From the NCBI GenBank assembly GCA_903860745.1, contig CAIORQ010000090.1, positions 1 through 45,407 on the forward strand: a stretch of DNA of 45,407 bases, read 5' to 3'. Made by a program: the position numbers and the translations under genes. Source of the stretch: an uncultured Actinomycetes bacterium (GTDB lineage Bacteria; Actinomycetota; Acidimicrobiia; Acidimicrobiales; RAAP-2). Below, one piece after another: positions 26,384-34,295 of the stretch. The notes beneath the pieces are model-generated. The model did not search any database, had not been told where the DNA came from, and saw only the letters and a list, made by a program, of their open reading frames with translations. How positions within the stretch are numbered: position 1 is the stretch's first letter; each line of letters opens with the position of its first letter.

Positions 26384-27346
26384 TCAACCGCGGGACTTGA
26401 GGGCCGCGACCAGTGCCGGCAGGACGGCGTGCACGTCACCCACGATGCCGAGGTCGGCGATCGAGAAGATGGGCGCGTCGGGGTCCTTGTTGATGGCCAC
26501 GATGTGCGACGCACCCTTCATGCCGACCATGTGCTGGGTCGCCCCCGAGATGCCGCAGGCCACGTAGAGCTCGGGCTTGACCGTCTTGCCGGTCTGACCG
26601 ACCTGGTAGGCGTAGGGCACCCAGCCGGCGTCCACGATGGCGCGACTCGCCCCCGGAGCGCCGCCCAGCAGACGAGCGAGCTCCTCGATGAGCGAGTAGG
26701 AGGCGACGTCGCCCAGGCCGCGCCCACCCGACACCACGACCGCGGCGTCCTCGAGCGCCGGACCGGATCGCTCCTCGACGTGGCTCGCCCGGACGGTGGC
26801 CGCCCTCGTCGTGGGGGCGCTGGGAGCGAGCGCCACGCGTGGGGCCGGCGAGTCCCCGGTGGCCTCGGCGACGAAAGACTTCGCCCGCACCACGAAGAGC
26901 CCCGGTCCCTCGCCACGCAGTCGCGCCACCGCCGTCTGGGTGCCTCCGAAGACCGGGTGCTCACTGAGGAGCTCGTCGCCCGCGCGCAGGCCGGTCACGT
27001 TGGTCAGGACCGGCCGGTCCAGCATCGCCGACAAGCGTCCGGCGATGTCGCGACCATCGTTGCTCGCGGGGATCAGCACCGCGTCCGTGGTCTCGGCGCT
27101 CAGCGCGGCGGCCACGCTGGCCGCGACGACGCTGGCCGGGAGCACGGCGCCCAGCTCCCCGAGGTCCAGGAGCCGGCTCGCTCCGAACTCGCCGACCACG
27201 CGCGCCACGTCATCCCCGTGGGGTCCCCACGAGACCGCGGTGACCTCGGCGCCGAGTCGGCGTGCTTCGCTCAGCAGTTCCTTCGAGGTCGTCGTGACGC
27301 CGTTGCCCGACGGCTCGGCGACGACCCACATCGTCGTGACGCTCAT
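26384..27346 (-). CDS. etfA: Electron transfer flavoprotein, alpha subunit
   Basis: FAD-binding subunit of the ETF heterodimer that takes electrons from acyl-CoA dehydrogenases. The 320-aa sequence ends with the ETF alpha signature: [42 protein letters not shown], and [22 protein letters not shown]. Its ATG overlaps the etfB stop (ATGA). An acyl-CoA dehydrogenase fragment at 45.1 kb is the only likely electron donor visible in the window. Confidence 0.96.
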   Translation of the reverse strand: MSVTTMWVVAEPSGNGVTTTSKELLSEARRLGAEVTAVSWGPHGDDVARVVGEFGASRLLDLGELGAVLPASVVAASVAAALSAETTDAVLIPASNDGRDIAGRLSAMLDRPVLTNVTGLRAGDELLSEHPVFGGTQTAVARLRGEGPGLFVVRAKSFVAEATGDSPAPRVALAPSAPTTRAATVRASHVEERSGPALEDAAVVVSGGRGLGDVASYSLIEELARLLGGAPGASRAIVDAGWVPYAYQVGQTGKTVKPELYVACGISGATQHMVGMKGASHIVAINKDPDAPIFSIADLGIVGDVHAVLPALVAALKSRG

Positions 27347-28125
27347 GACGCACCCCCGGAGAGGACCTTGATCTCCTCGAGGTAGGACACGATGCGCTGG
27401 GCGGCGTCGCCCTCGTCGACGTACTTCTCGCCCGCGCTGCGCGCCGCGGCGGCCTCCACGGCCACCACGTCCTGACGGGGGTCGAGCGACGCCGGGGCGA
27501 GGCCGAGGTCACTGACGCTGAGCACGTCCACCGGACGCGACTTGGCGGCCATGATGCCCTTGAAGGTCGCGTAGCGGGGCTCGACGACTCCGGCCGTCAC
27601 GGTCACCAGGGCCGGGAGCTCGGCGGAGACCTCGTCGTATCCGGCCTCGGTCTGGCGGTGCGTCACGACGGTCGTGCCCTCCACGGTGACCGAGGTGGCG
27701 AAGGTCAGCGCGGGCAGGTCGAGCAGTTGGGCGAGCTGCACCGGCAGGGTCCCGGTGTAGCCGTCGGAGGACTCGGTGGCGCAGATGACCAGGTCCGCGG
27801 CGAGACGCGAGACCGCCGCCGCCAGGACCTTGGCGGTGGTCAGGGCGTCGGCCCCGCGCAACGACTCGTCGCTCACCACGGTGGCCCGGGCCGCGCCCAT
27901 GGCCAGGGCGCTGCGGATCCCCGAGACGTCCGAGCCCTCGCCCATGGAGACGAGGAGGACCTCGCCGTCGCCGGCGGCCTCCACCAGCCGAAGGGCGACT
28001 TCGACGCCGTAGGTGTCGGCCTCGTCCAGGATCAACTTGCCGCCACGGTTCAGACGATGATGCTCATCGAGGGACTGGGGAGCGGCGGGGTCGGGTATCT
28101 GTTTCACGCAGACGACAACGTTCAT
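27343..28125 (-). CDS. etfB: Electron transfer flavoprotein, beta subunit
   Basis: AMP-binding subunit of ETF, 260 aa. Hallmarks: NVVVCVKQIPDP start, LNRGGKLILDEADTYGVEVALRL, and VEPRYATFKGIMAAKSRPV near the C-terminus. TAGATT ends exactly 6 nt before the ATG with no Shine-Dalgarno sequence, pointing to leaderless transcription of etfB-etfA. Confidence 0.97.
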   Translation of the reverse strand: MNVVVCVKQIPDPAAPQSLDEHHRLNRGGKLILDEADTYGVEVALRLVEAAGDGEVLLVSMGEGSDVSGIRSALAMGAARATVVSDESLRGADALTTAKVLAAAVSRLAADLVICATESSDGYTGTLPVQLAQLLDLPALTFATSVTVEGTTVVTHRQTEAGYDEVSAELPALVTVTAGVVEPRYATFKGIMAAKSRPVDVLSVSDLGLAPASLDPRQDVVAVEAAAARSAGEKYVDEGDAAQRIVSYLEEIKVLSGGAS

Positions 28126-28131
28126 GTCCCC

Positions 28132-28137
28132 AATCTA
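28132..28137 (-). promoter_or_regulatory. Leaderless-type -10 for etfBA
   Basis: TAGATT on the minus strand, 6 nt before the etfB ATG, in the 20-bp gap to the phosphodiesterase gene. Confidence 0.55.
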
Positions 28138-28145
28138 CGTCAGGA

Positions 28146-28844
28146 TTACCCGCTGGTAGGAAGCCCCGACGAATCGCGCATCCGCTGAGCCAGGGGCACG
28201 TCGTCGGTGATCAAGGCCCCCACCTCCAGCTCCAGCATTCGACCGATGTCGCGCTCGAGGTTGGGGGTCCACACGTGCAGATCCACTCCCCGGTCGCGCG
28301 CCGCGCGCGCCACGGGCTCCCGGACGCGGGCGAAGGGCAGGTGCAGCGACGTCAGCGCGCTGTCCGACACCCGGTCGAGGGCCTGCGCGGCCCCCTGGCG
28401 CTGGATCAGCCAGCCGACGCGCCTCTGCGGCGACGCCGCGCGGACCGCCTCGCAGATCTCCAGGGAGAAGCTCGACACCAGGCACTGTGAGGACCAGGGC
28501 GAGTCGTCCAGGAACCCCGCGACGGCCTCGGCCACGGCCAGGTTGTACGCGCGCGACCGAGTGGACTTGATCTCGACGTTGATCCTCAAGCCTCCCGCCG
28601 CCGTCAGCACCTCACCCAGCTCGGCCGGCGCCGCGAGGCCGTGGACCAGGTCGGCCCGTCGCGACGCGGGCAGGGCGAGACCACCAACCGTGCGGTCGTG
28701 GTTGACGACCAGGTGACCGTCGGCGGTGAGCCACACGTCGATCTCGACGCCATCGGCCCTGATGTCGCGGGCCGCCGCGACCGCCGCGACCGAGTTCTCG
28801 GGAGCCTCGTGATGGTGTCCGCGGTGGGCGAAGATGGCCGTCAT
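28146..28844 (-). CDS. Glycerophosphodiester phosphodiesterase
   Basis: UgpQ/GDPD-type TIM barrel hydrolysing glycerophosphodiesters to glycerol-3-phosphate and an alcohol. The catalytic HRG-x-EN signature is present (FAHRGHHHEAPENSV), with the metal-binding DGVEIDVWLTADGHLVVNHD and VEIKS. I use the ATG at 28844 (232 aa), 10 nt after AAGGAG; an in-frame upstream extension of 13 codons lacks a site. It is cytoplasmic, with no signal peptide. Divergent from whiB across an AT-rich 153-bp gap. Confidence 0.93.
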   Translation of the reverse strand: MTAIFAHRGHHHEAPENSVAAVAAARDIRADGVEIDVWLTADGHLVVNHDRTVGGLALPASRRADLVHGLAAPAELGEVLTAAGGLRINVEIKSTRSRAYNLAVAEAVAGFLDDSPWSSQCLVSSFSLEICEAVRAASPQRRVGWLIQRQGAAQALDRVSDSALTSLHLPFARVREPVARAARDRGVDLHVWTPNLERDIGRMLELEVGALITDDVPLAQRMRDSSGLPTSG

Positions 28845-28898
28845 GAAAACTTTTCTCCTTACGTTGTCCATTTTGACCGGCAAATGCCAAAAAATTCA

Positions 28899-28927
28899 TT
28901 GAATTCACGCAGTCGCCCAAGTAAAAT
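28899..28927 (+). promoter_or_regulatory. whiB promoter
   Basis: TTGAAT and TAAAAT with a 17-nt spacer, the best sigma70-type match in the window. RNA would begin near 28934, giving a ~64-nt leader with AAGGA 8 nt before the whiB ATG. The whole 28845-28997 gap is unusually AT-rich, and includes a small GGCA/TGCC inverted repeat flanked by T and A runs near 28880. Confidence 0.65.
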
Positions 28928-28997
28928 TGCTTTCCCGCCCCCAACGGTGTCTGGCGTCTGCGTCCGGGCATTTCCGTTATATTCGAAGGATTAAGCC

Positions 28998-29294
28998 ATG
29001 TCGTTGATCTGGAACCGCACGCACGCCTGGGATGACGCCGACTGGCGTTCGAACGCCGCCTGTCGCGACACCGAGCCCGAACTCTTCTTCCCCGTGGGCA
29101 CCACCGGCATGGCCACCGACCAGATCGAGTCCGCCAAGCGCGTCTGCACCAACTGCGACGCGCAGAAGCACTGTCTGGAGTTCGCCCTGGCGACGAACCA
29201 GGAGTCGGGCGTGTGGGGTGGCACGACCGAGGACGAGCGACGCAAGCTGCGCAAGCAGTGGCTGGCGGCGCGTCGTCGCATGCAGCAGAGCTAG
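28998..29294 (+). CDS. whiB: WhiB-family iron-sulfur transcription regulator (WhiB1-like)
   Basis: 98-aa Wbl protein. Four cysteines C22, C50, C53, C59 (pattern C-x27-C-x2-C-x5-C) bind a [4Fe-4S] cluster, followed by the GVWGG turn and a basic C-terminal tail RRKLRKQWLAARRRMQ. In mycobacteria whiB1 is next to, and convergent with, pdtaS; the same pair is seen here, which supports WhiB1 orthology. Wbl proteins bind the sigma factor's region 4 and can respond to NO. Confidence 0.95.
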   Translation: MSLIWNRTHAWDDADWRSNAACRDTEPELFFPVGTTGMATDQIESAKRVCTNCDAQKHCLEFALATNQESGVWGGTTEDERRKLRKQWLAARRRMQQS

Positions 29295-29303
29295 CGCGCT
29301 AGC
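29290..29303. repeat. 14-bp palindrome holding two convergent stop codons
   Basis: GCTAGCGCGCTAGC is a perfect palindrome in which the TAG of whiB and the TAG of pdtaS are both embedded. A near-identical element occurs at 36171-36184. It may act as a bidirectional hairpin terminator. Confidence 0.6.
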
Positions 29304-30780
29304 CGGCGACCTGCGTCGGCACCACGACGCGCACGAGGGTCCCGCCGCCCTCGGCGTAGGGGACGCTGGTCATCTCGATCGTGCCATTGAGCTGCGAGCG
29401 AACGAGGTCGCGCACGATGGACAGGCCGAGGCTCGTCGCCACCTCGAGGGTGAAGCTGTCGTCCAGTCCGCGTCCGTTGTCGCGGATCTCCGCGACCGCG
29501 TTGCCGTCGACGAGACCCAGGTTCAAGGTGACCACCCCCACGTGCTCGTTATCGGGCCCCCCGAAGTCGATGAAGGCGTGTTCGACGGCGTTGGTCAGCA
29601 GTTCGGTCAGGGCCAGCGCCAGGGGCGTCGCCAGGTCGGTGGGGAGGGTGCCCAACTCCCCGTTCACCACGATCTCCACCGGGTGCAGGGCCAGGACCGT
29701 GTCCTCCACCAGCACCACGATGGACCGCACGATCTCGTCGAAGACGACCTCCTCGCCGGGCTCGCGACTGAGGACCTCGTGGACGACGGCGATGGAGCGA
29801 ACGCGACGCTCGGCCTCCTGCAGGGCGACGACGGTGTCGTGCTCGTCGCTGCGGCGCGCCTGGAGTCGCAGCAACGACGAGATCGTCTGCAGGTTGTTCT
29901 TCACCCGGTGGTGCACCTCGCGCACCGCCGCCTCCTTGGACAAGACGAGACGGTTGAGCTGACGCAGGTCGGACACGTCGCGCAGCAAGATGACCACGCC
30001 GGTGACCACGCCGGCCTTCACCAGCGGGACGCAGTGGAAGAGGATGGCCACGTCGTTGGAGCGGTCCACCTCCTCCATGACCGGAAGCGCGAACTCCAGC
30101 GAGCGTTCCACCACTCGCAGACGCAACCCCACCTCGGCCAGGGTCCGCCCCTCGGTCGAGGCGTAGACCCCGAGGCGGTGCAGGGCGTTGGTGGCGTTGG
30201 GCGTGGCGAACTCCACCTCCGCCTTGTCGTTGACCAGGATGATCCCGTCGCCCACCCGGGGCATGCCCGGACCGGTCACCGCGTCCTCGCGGAAGGGGAA
30301 GGTGGCGTCGGACACCATCTCGCAGAGCCGTTCGAAGACCGACAGGTAGGCCTGCTCGTAGAGCGAGGCCGGACCACGCAGCGGTCCCTGCAGACGCACG
30401 AGCACCGCGACGACCCGACCGTCGAAGCGCACCGGGATGCACCAAACGGGCACCGGCTGAGCGAGGGCCGACAAGGCGACCTCGCGGACCATGCGTTGAC
30501 CCGATTCGTAGGCCTCGGCCACCAACGGCCACTCCTGGGTCACCTGCACCGATCCGATGAGGTCGTCGACGATCAGGGTCGAGCGATTGTTGGGACGGAC
30601 CTGGCCCAGCACCACGAAGTGGCCCGGCTCGGTCGCACCCGAATCGGGCGCCACCAGGACCATGTCGGAGAACGACAGGTCGGCCAGCAGTGCCCACGAC
30701 GCGGTCAGGCGCAAGAGGTGGTCGACGGCGGGGCCCGAGAGCATGGTGCGCTCCTCGGCGATCTCCGCGAAGGTGGTCAC
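29299..30780 (-). CDS. pdtaS: Sensor histidine kinase PdtaS-like (GAF-PAS-HisKA_2)
   Basis: 493-aa soluble histidine kinase. An N-terminal GAF-like region (~1-150) is followed by a PAS region (~180-280), then the HisKA_2 dimerisation box EVHHRVKNNLQTISSLL (first His ~290) and a HATPase domain with ELLTNAVEHAF and EIRDNGRGL. No transmembrane helix is evident. Mycobacterial PdtaS phosphorylates the RNA-binding antiterminator PdtaR, encoded elsewhere; the same is likely here. The GTG at 30780 overlaps the PHP gene stop (GTGA). Convergent with whiB. Confidence 0.93.
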   Translation of the reverse strand: MTTFAEIAEERTMLSGPAVDHLLRLTASWALLADLSFSDMVLVAPDSGATEPGHFVVLGQVRPNNRSTLIVDDLIGSVQVTQEWPLVAEAYESGQRMVREVALSALAQPVPVWCIPVRFDGRVVAVLVRLQGPLRGPASLYEQAYLSVFERLCEMVSDATFPFREDAVTGPGMPRVGDGIILVNDKAEVEFATPNATNALHRLGVYASTEGRTLAEVGLRLRVVERSLEFALPVMEEVDRSNDVAILFHCVPLVKAGVVTGVVILLRDVSDLRQLNRLVLSKEAAVREVHHRVKNNLQTISSLLRLQARRSDEHDTVVALQEAERRVRSIAVVHEVLSREPGEEVVFDEIVRSIVVLVEDTVLALHPVEIVVNGELGTLPTDLATPLALALTELLTNAVEHAFIDFGGPDNEHVGVVTLNLGLVDGNAVAEIRDNGRGLDDSFTLEVATSLGLSIVRDLVRSQLNGTIEMTSVPYAEGGGTLVRVVVPTQVAG

Positions 30781-31655
30781 CCGTCGCTCCGCAGGGGCAC
30801 CATCACCCGACGGCGCTGCTCGTAGGTGGCCAGCTCGTGCACGCCGCGCGCCTCGAGCATGGTCGCCAGGTCGCCGGCGCGCGACCCCACCCGTTCGAGA
30901 CGGTGCGCGTCCGAGGCCGTGGTGAAGGTGACGCCCCGGGCCACCAGACGGTCGAGGAAGCCCTCGGCGGGGTACTGCTCCCCCACCGGCTTGAACCAGC
31001 CCGACGAGGAGCACTCCACCGAGACGTCCACCGCGGCCGCGGCCGCGGCCATGCGCTCCCAGAGCGGCTCGGGCCGCGACGCGAAGTGTCCGGCCACCTT
31101 GATCAGGTCGGGGTGCGCCAGCACGTCGACGCAGCGCGTGGCGGCGAGCTCCTCGAGCGCCGTGGTGTAGTCGGCCCACGCGGCGTCGACGCTGCGGGTG
31201 CGCCAGCCCTCCATGTGCGTCTCGTTGTCGATGTCGTCGAACTGCCAGGTTCCCAGCCAGTGCACCGAACCGATGAGGACGTCGAAGGGGTACTGCGCCA
31301 CCAGGGCGGCCACGTCGTCCATCTGGTCGCGGTAGTAATCCACCTCCATGCCCACCTTGACGGGCAGACCCTCGGACTTCGCCAAGAGGGCGAAGTTCAC
31401 GTAGTCCTCGAGGGAGTTACGCGCGTGGAAGTCGAAATAGTCGGCCATCAGGGCGGCCGTGGGCTCGTGGCTCCAGCGGGTCCAGAAGTCCCCCAGCGTC
31501 GCGCGCATCTCCACGAAGCGGTAGAGGTGCTCGGTCAGGGCCAGCTCGTGCACGCCCTGGCTCGCCGCCTCCTCGCAGTACTGGGCCACCTGGTCGAGTC
31601 GGTACCAGACCGACGACTCCTCATGGCTCCACAGGTGGAGGTGGTAGTCGATCAT
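30777..31655 (-). CDS. PHP-domain metal-dependent phosphoesterase
   Basis: 292-aa PHP protein related to histidinol-phosphatase of the HisK type. Metal ligands are visible: DYHLHLWSH (H5, H7, H11), ALTEHLYRF, VGMEVDYY, IGSVHW, AHPD, and C-terminal TASDAH. Whether it hydrolyses histidinol phosphate is uncertain, since no his gene is nearby. Its stop overlaps the pdtaS start and it begins 3 nt after the DUF3107 stop, so the three are probably one transcript. Confidence 0.88.
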   Translation of the reverse strand: MIDYHLHLWSHEESSVWYRLDQVAQYCEEAASQGVHELALTEHLYRFVEMRATLGDFWTRWSHEPTAALMADYFDFHARNSLEDYVNFALLAKSEGLPVKVGMEVDYYRDQMDDVAALVAQYPFDVLIGSVHWLGTWQFDDIDNETHMEGWRTRSVDAAWADYTTALEELAATRCVDVLAHPDLIKVAGHFASRPEPLWERMAAAAAAVDVSVECSSSGWFKPVGEQYPAEGFLDRLVARGVTFTTASDAHRLERVGSRAGDLATMLEARGVHELATYEQRRRVMVPLRSDG

Positions 31656-31658
31656 GGC

Positions 31659-31889
31659 TCAGGCGGTGCCGAAGCCCACGCTGCGCTCGGTGACCGTCGA
31701 GAACTCGACGTAGGCCACGCGCGAGGCGGGGACGCCGACGCGGCGGCCCTTGCGGTCGGTCAGCCACAGGAGCTTCTCGCCCTCCAGGGCGGCCTCCACG
31801 TCCTTCTCCACGGCGTCGCGGTCGGCGCCCTCGGGCAGTTCGATGCTGAGCTCCTTCATCGACTGCACGATGCCAATTCGAATTTCCAT
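31659..31889 (-). CDS. DUF3107 family small protein
   Basis: 76-aa actinobacterial protein (MEIRIGIVQSMKELSIELPEG) matching DUF3107, of unknown function. The ATG at 31889 has AAGGAG 5-6 nt upstream. It is the first gene of the DUF3107-PHP-pdtaS unit and is divergent from dgt across 51 bp that contain a 12-bp palindrome. Confidence 0.88.
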   Translation of the reverse strand: MEIRIGIVQSMKELSIELPEGADRDAVEKDVEAALEGEKLLWLTDRKGRRVGVPASRVAYVEFSTVTERSVGFGTA

Positions 31890-31898
31890 TGCGACTCC

Positions 31899-31926
31899 TT
31901 GGTCGGTACCGACTTTCACATGATAC
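31899..31926 (+). promoter_or_regulatory. dgt promoter with 12-bp palindrome in the spacer
   Basis: TTGGTC (31899-31904) and TGATAC (31921-31926), spacer 16. A perfect palindrome GTCGGTACCGAC (31902-31913) lies in the spacer and just upstream of the DUF3107 ribosome binding site, so a bound protein could affect both divergent genes. Confidence 0.4.
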
Positions 31927-31940
31927 GGCCTGCTGGCAAG

Positions 31941-33095
31941 ATGAGGGTCGTGACAGAAGAACCCCTCAGCCCGCGCAGCGTCCAGTGGGCCGCCACCATG
32001 GAGGGCTTCAGCGCCGACGACGTGGTGCGGGCGCACCAGAACTCGGTGGCCGCCCTCGACCCCGGCGACCGACGCCTTCACGCGGCCTCCTCGCGCGAGG
32101 CCCGCGAGGAGCAACTCGACACGCTGCTGGCCGTGGGGGCGACGCGCGCCGTCGGCGGCGGTGAACGAGCGCGCCCCGAGGAGCCCGACACCTTTCGCAC
32201 CTGCTTCGAACGTGACCGCGACCGCATCCTGCACTCCTCCTCCTTCCGACGCTTGGCCGGCAAGACCCAGGTCTTCGTCTTCCCCGACGACCACATGCGC
32301 ACCCGTCTGACCCACGCCCTCGAGGTCGCCCAGGTCGCCACGAGCGTGGCGCGGACCGTGGGGCTCAACGCCGCCTTGACCGACGCCATCGCCCTCGGGC
32401 ACGACTGCGGGCACGGACCCGGCGGCCACGCCAGCGAGGAGGCCCTCGACCCCTACGTCGAGGGCGGCTTCGACCACGCCACCTGGGGAGCGGACGTCGC
32501 GCTGGCCTCCTTGAACCTCTGCGCCCAGACCCTCGACGGCATCCGCAACCACTCCTGGTCGCGACCCGCGCCCGCCACCCCCGAAGGCGAAGTGGTGAGT
32601 TGGGCCGACCGCATCGCCTACGTGTGCCACGACTTCGAGGACGCCGCCGCCGCGGGTCTGGTGAACCCCTCGGACCTGCCCGACATCGTGCGCGAGCGAT
32701 GCGGGACCCAGCGCCGCCAGCAACTGGGGGTCTTCATCAACGCCATGATCGCCACGGTCCGCGAGACCGGGGTCATCGGGATGGACCGTCCCCACGCCGA
32801 AGCGCTGGCCGCCTTCCGCTCCTTCAACTACCGCTCCATCTACATGCGCGACGCCTCGCGCCTGCAGGCCCAACGCGTGGTGGGAATGTTGCGCGCCCTC
32901 GTGGAGAACTACCACGCCCACCCCGAGCTGCTGCCGGTGGAGGGCGACGTCACCGGCGACGTCGCGGGATCGGCCGCCGCCTTGAGCGCGGCGGTGAGCT
33001 ACGTGGCCGGCATGACCGACCGTTTCGCCTGCCGCGCCGCGGTCAGTCTCCTGGACTGGCCCATCGACCAGTTGCCCAACGGCATCGACCGCTAG
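31941..33095 (+). CDS. dgt: Deoxyguanosinetriphosphate triphosphohydrolase-like protein
   Basis: HD-domain dNTPase hydrolysing dGTP (or other dNTPs) to the nucleoside and triphosphate. The 384-aa protein has FRRLAGKTQVF, TRLTHALEVAQVA, and the metal-binding ALGHDCGHGPGGHASEEAL, followed by VSWADRIAYVCHDFEDA. The length fits the actinobacterial dGTPase type. The start may be the ATG at 31941 or the GTG at 31950. Its stop shares CTAG with the converging mrp gene. Confidence 0.95.
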   Translation: MRVVTEEPLSPRSVQWAATMEGFSADDVVRAHQNSVAALDPGDRRLHAASSREAREEQLDTLLAVGATRAVGGGERARPEEPDTFRTCFERDRDRILHSSSFRRLAGKTQVFVFPDDHMRTRLTHALEVAQVATSVARTVGLNAALTDAIALGHDCGHGPGGHASEEALDPYVEGGFDHATWGADVALASLNLCAQTLDGIRNHSWSRPAPATPEGEVVSWADRIAYVCHDFEDAAAAGLVNPSDLPDIVRERCGTQRRQQLGVFINAMIATVRETGVIGMDRPHAEALAAFRSFNYRSIYMRDASRLQAQRVVGMLRALVENYHAHPELLPVEGDVTGDVAGSAAALSAAVSYVAGMTDRFACRAAVSLLDWPIDQLPNGIDR

Positions 33096-34204
33096 AGCAG
33101 ACGCAACTCCTGGCGGTAGACCCGGGCCGGTCCCTGGGAGGCCACGCGACGGGCCAACTCGGCGAAGGCCAGAGCGGCTTCGCTCTCGGGGTGAGAGACC
33201 ACGACGGGCGTGCCCAGGTCCCCTCCCTCGCGCAGGGGCGTCTCCAGGGGTATCTGACCCAGGAGCGCGACGCCCAGGTCCCGCGCGAGGGACTCGCCAC
33301 CGCCGGCCCCGAAGATCTCGTAGCGCGTACCGTCGTCCCCGCGGAACCAGCTCATGTTCTCGATGACGCCGCGCACCGACAGCTTGAGCTTGCGCGCGGC
33401 GTAGGCCGAGCGCTGCGCCACCCGCTGGGCCGCCGCCTGGGGTGTCGTCACCACGTACATCTCGATGCGCGGCAGTATCTCCGACAAGGTGAGGGCTACG
33501 TCACCCGTTCCCGGCGGCATGTCGATGATCAGGAAGTCGGGTTCGTCCCACCAGGCCTCGGTGACGAGCTGCTCGATGGCCTTGTGCAACATCGGTCCGC
33601 GCCAGATGACCGGCTGCTCGTCGGGGACGAAGTACCCCATGGAGACGCAGCGCACTCCGTGCGCCAGCGTCGGCAGGACCGTGTCGCCCAGCACGATGGG
33701 GTCGGCCGACGCGCCGAGCATCTTGGGCAGGGAGAAGCCGTAGACGTCGGCGTCGAGCACGCCGACCTGGTGCCCCTGGCGGGCCAGGGATATCGCGAGA
33801 TTGACCGTGACCGAGGACTTGCCCACGCCGCCCTTGCCCGACGAGATGCCCAGCACCCGGGTCTTGGAGAGTCGGTCGAGGAACTTGGGCTGGTCGCCAC
33901 CGTGGCCGCGCTCGCCCGATGACGAAGCGCCGGTCATCGAACCACGCAGGTAGTTGCGCAGACGCAGCAGCTCCTCGTCGTCCATCGTGCGCACCTGCAC
34001 CGTGGACCCCGTCAGGGTGGAACGGATCTGCTCGTCGAGGTAGTCGCGCTGTGGCCAGTTCGACGCGGGCAGCACCAACGTCACCACCACGCCGGCGGGC
34101 GTCTCGACGACGTCGTCGAGGAAACCCAGCTCGCCGAGGGGGCGCAGCACCTGAGGTTCGACAATGGCCGCGAGGGCCGGGTATCTCATCGCGTCGAAGG
34201 TCAC
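33092..34204 (-). CDS. mrp: Mrp/NBP35-family P-loop ATPase (ApbC-like)
   Basis: 370-aa iron-sulfur cluster carrier-type ATPase. N-terminal DUF59/MIP18-like domain (~1-80) precedes the deviant Walker A SSGKGGVGKSS, DADVYGFSLPKMLG, IIDMPPGTGDVALT and VTTPQAAAQRVAQRS. The usual C-terminal CPxC after ENMS is absent: the sequence reads ENMSWFRGDDGTRYEIFG. The GTG at 34204 is preceded by AAGGAAG at 5 nt. Divergent from a SufR-like regulator, which fits an iron-sulfur role. Confidence 0.93.
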   Translation of the reverse strand: MTFDAMRYPALAAIVEPQVLRPLGELGFLDDVVETPAGVVVTLVLPASNWPQRDYLDEQIRSTLTGSTVQVRTMDDEELLRLRNYLRGSMTGASSSGERGHGGDQPKFLDRLSKTRVLGISSGKGGVGKSSVTVNLAISLARQGHQVGVLDADVYGFSLPKMLGASADPIVLGDTVLPTLAHGVRCVSMGYFVPDEQPVIWRGPMLHKAIEQLVTEAWWDEPDFLIIDMPPGTGDVALTLSEILPRIEMYVVTTPQAAAQRVAQRSAYAARKLKLSVRGVIENMSWFRGDDGTRYEIFGAGGGESLARDLGVALLGQIPLETPLREGGDLGTPVVVSHPESEAALAFAELARRVASQGPARVYRQELRLL

Positions 34205-34232
34205 GTGTCTTCCTTTGTGGGGTCGCACACGA

Positions 34233-34238
34233 GGCTAC
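34233..34238 (-). promoter_or_regulatory. -10 element for mrp
   Basis: TAGCCT on the minus strand, giving a ~22-nt leader that contains the AAGGAAG site. Confidence 0.4.
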
Positions 34239-34282
34239 CGGCGTCGTGAGGACCCCGTGTCCCGCCCGTCGACCTCAGCCCC

Positions 34283-34288
34283 TACACT
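34283..34288 (+). promoter_or_regulatory. Leaderless-type -10 for the SufR-like gene
   Basis: TACACT followed by 7 nt and the ATG at 34296; no Shine-Dalgarno sequence. Confidence 0.5.
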
Positions 34289-34295
34289 TTGGGCT

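Noticed and set aside
30781-31179. N-terminal extension of PdtaS
   Set aside because: It overlaps the PHP gene out of frame; the GTG in the GTGA overlap is preferred.
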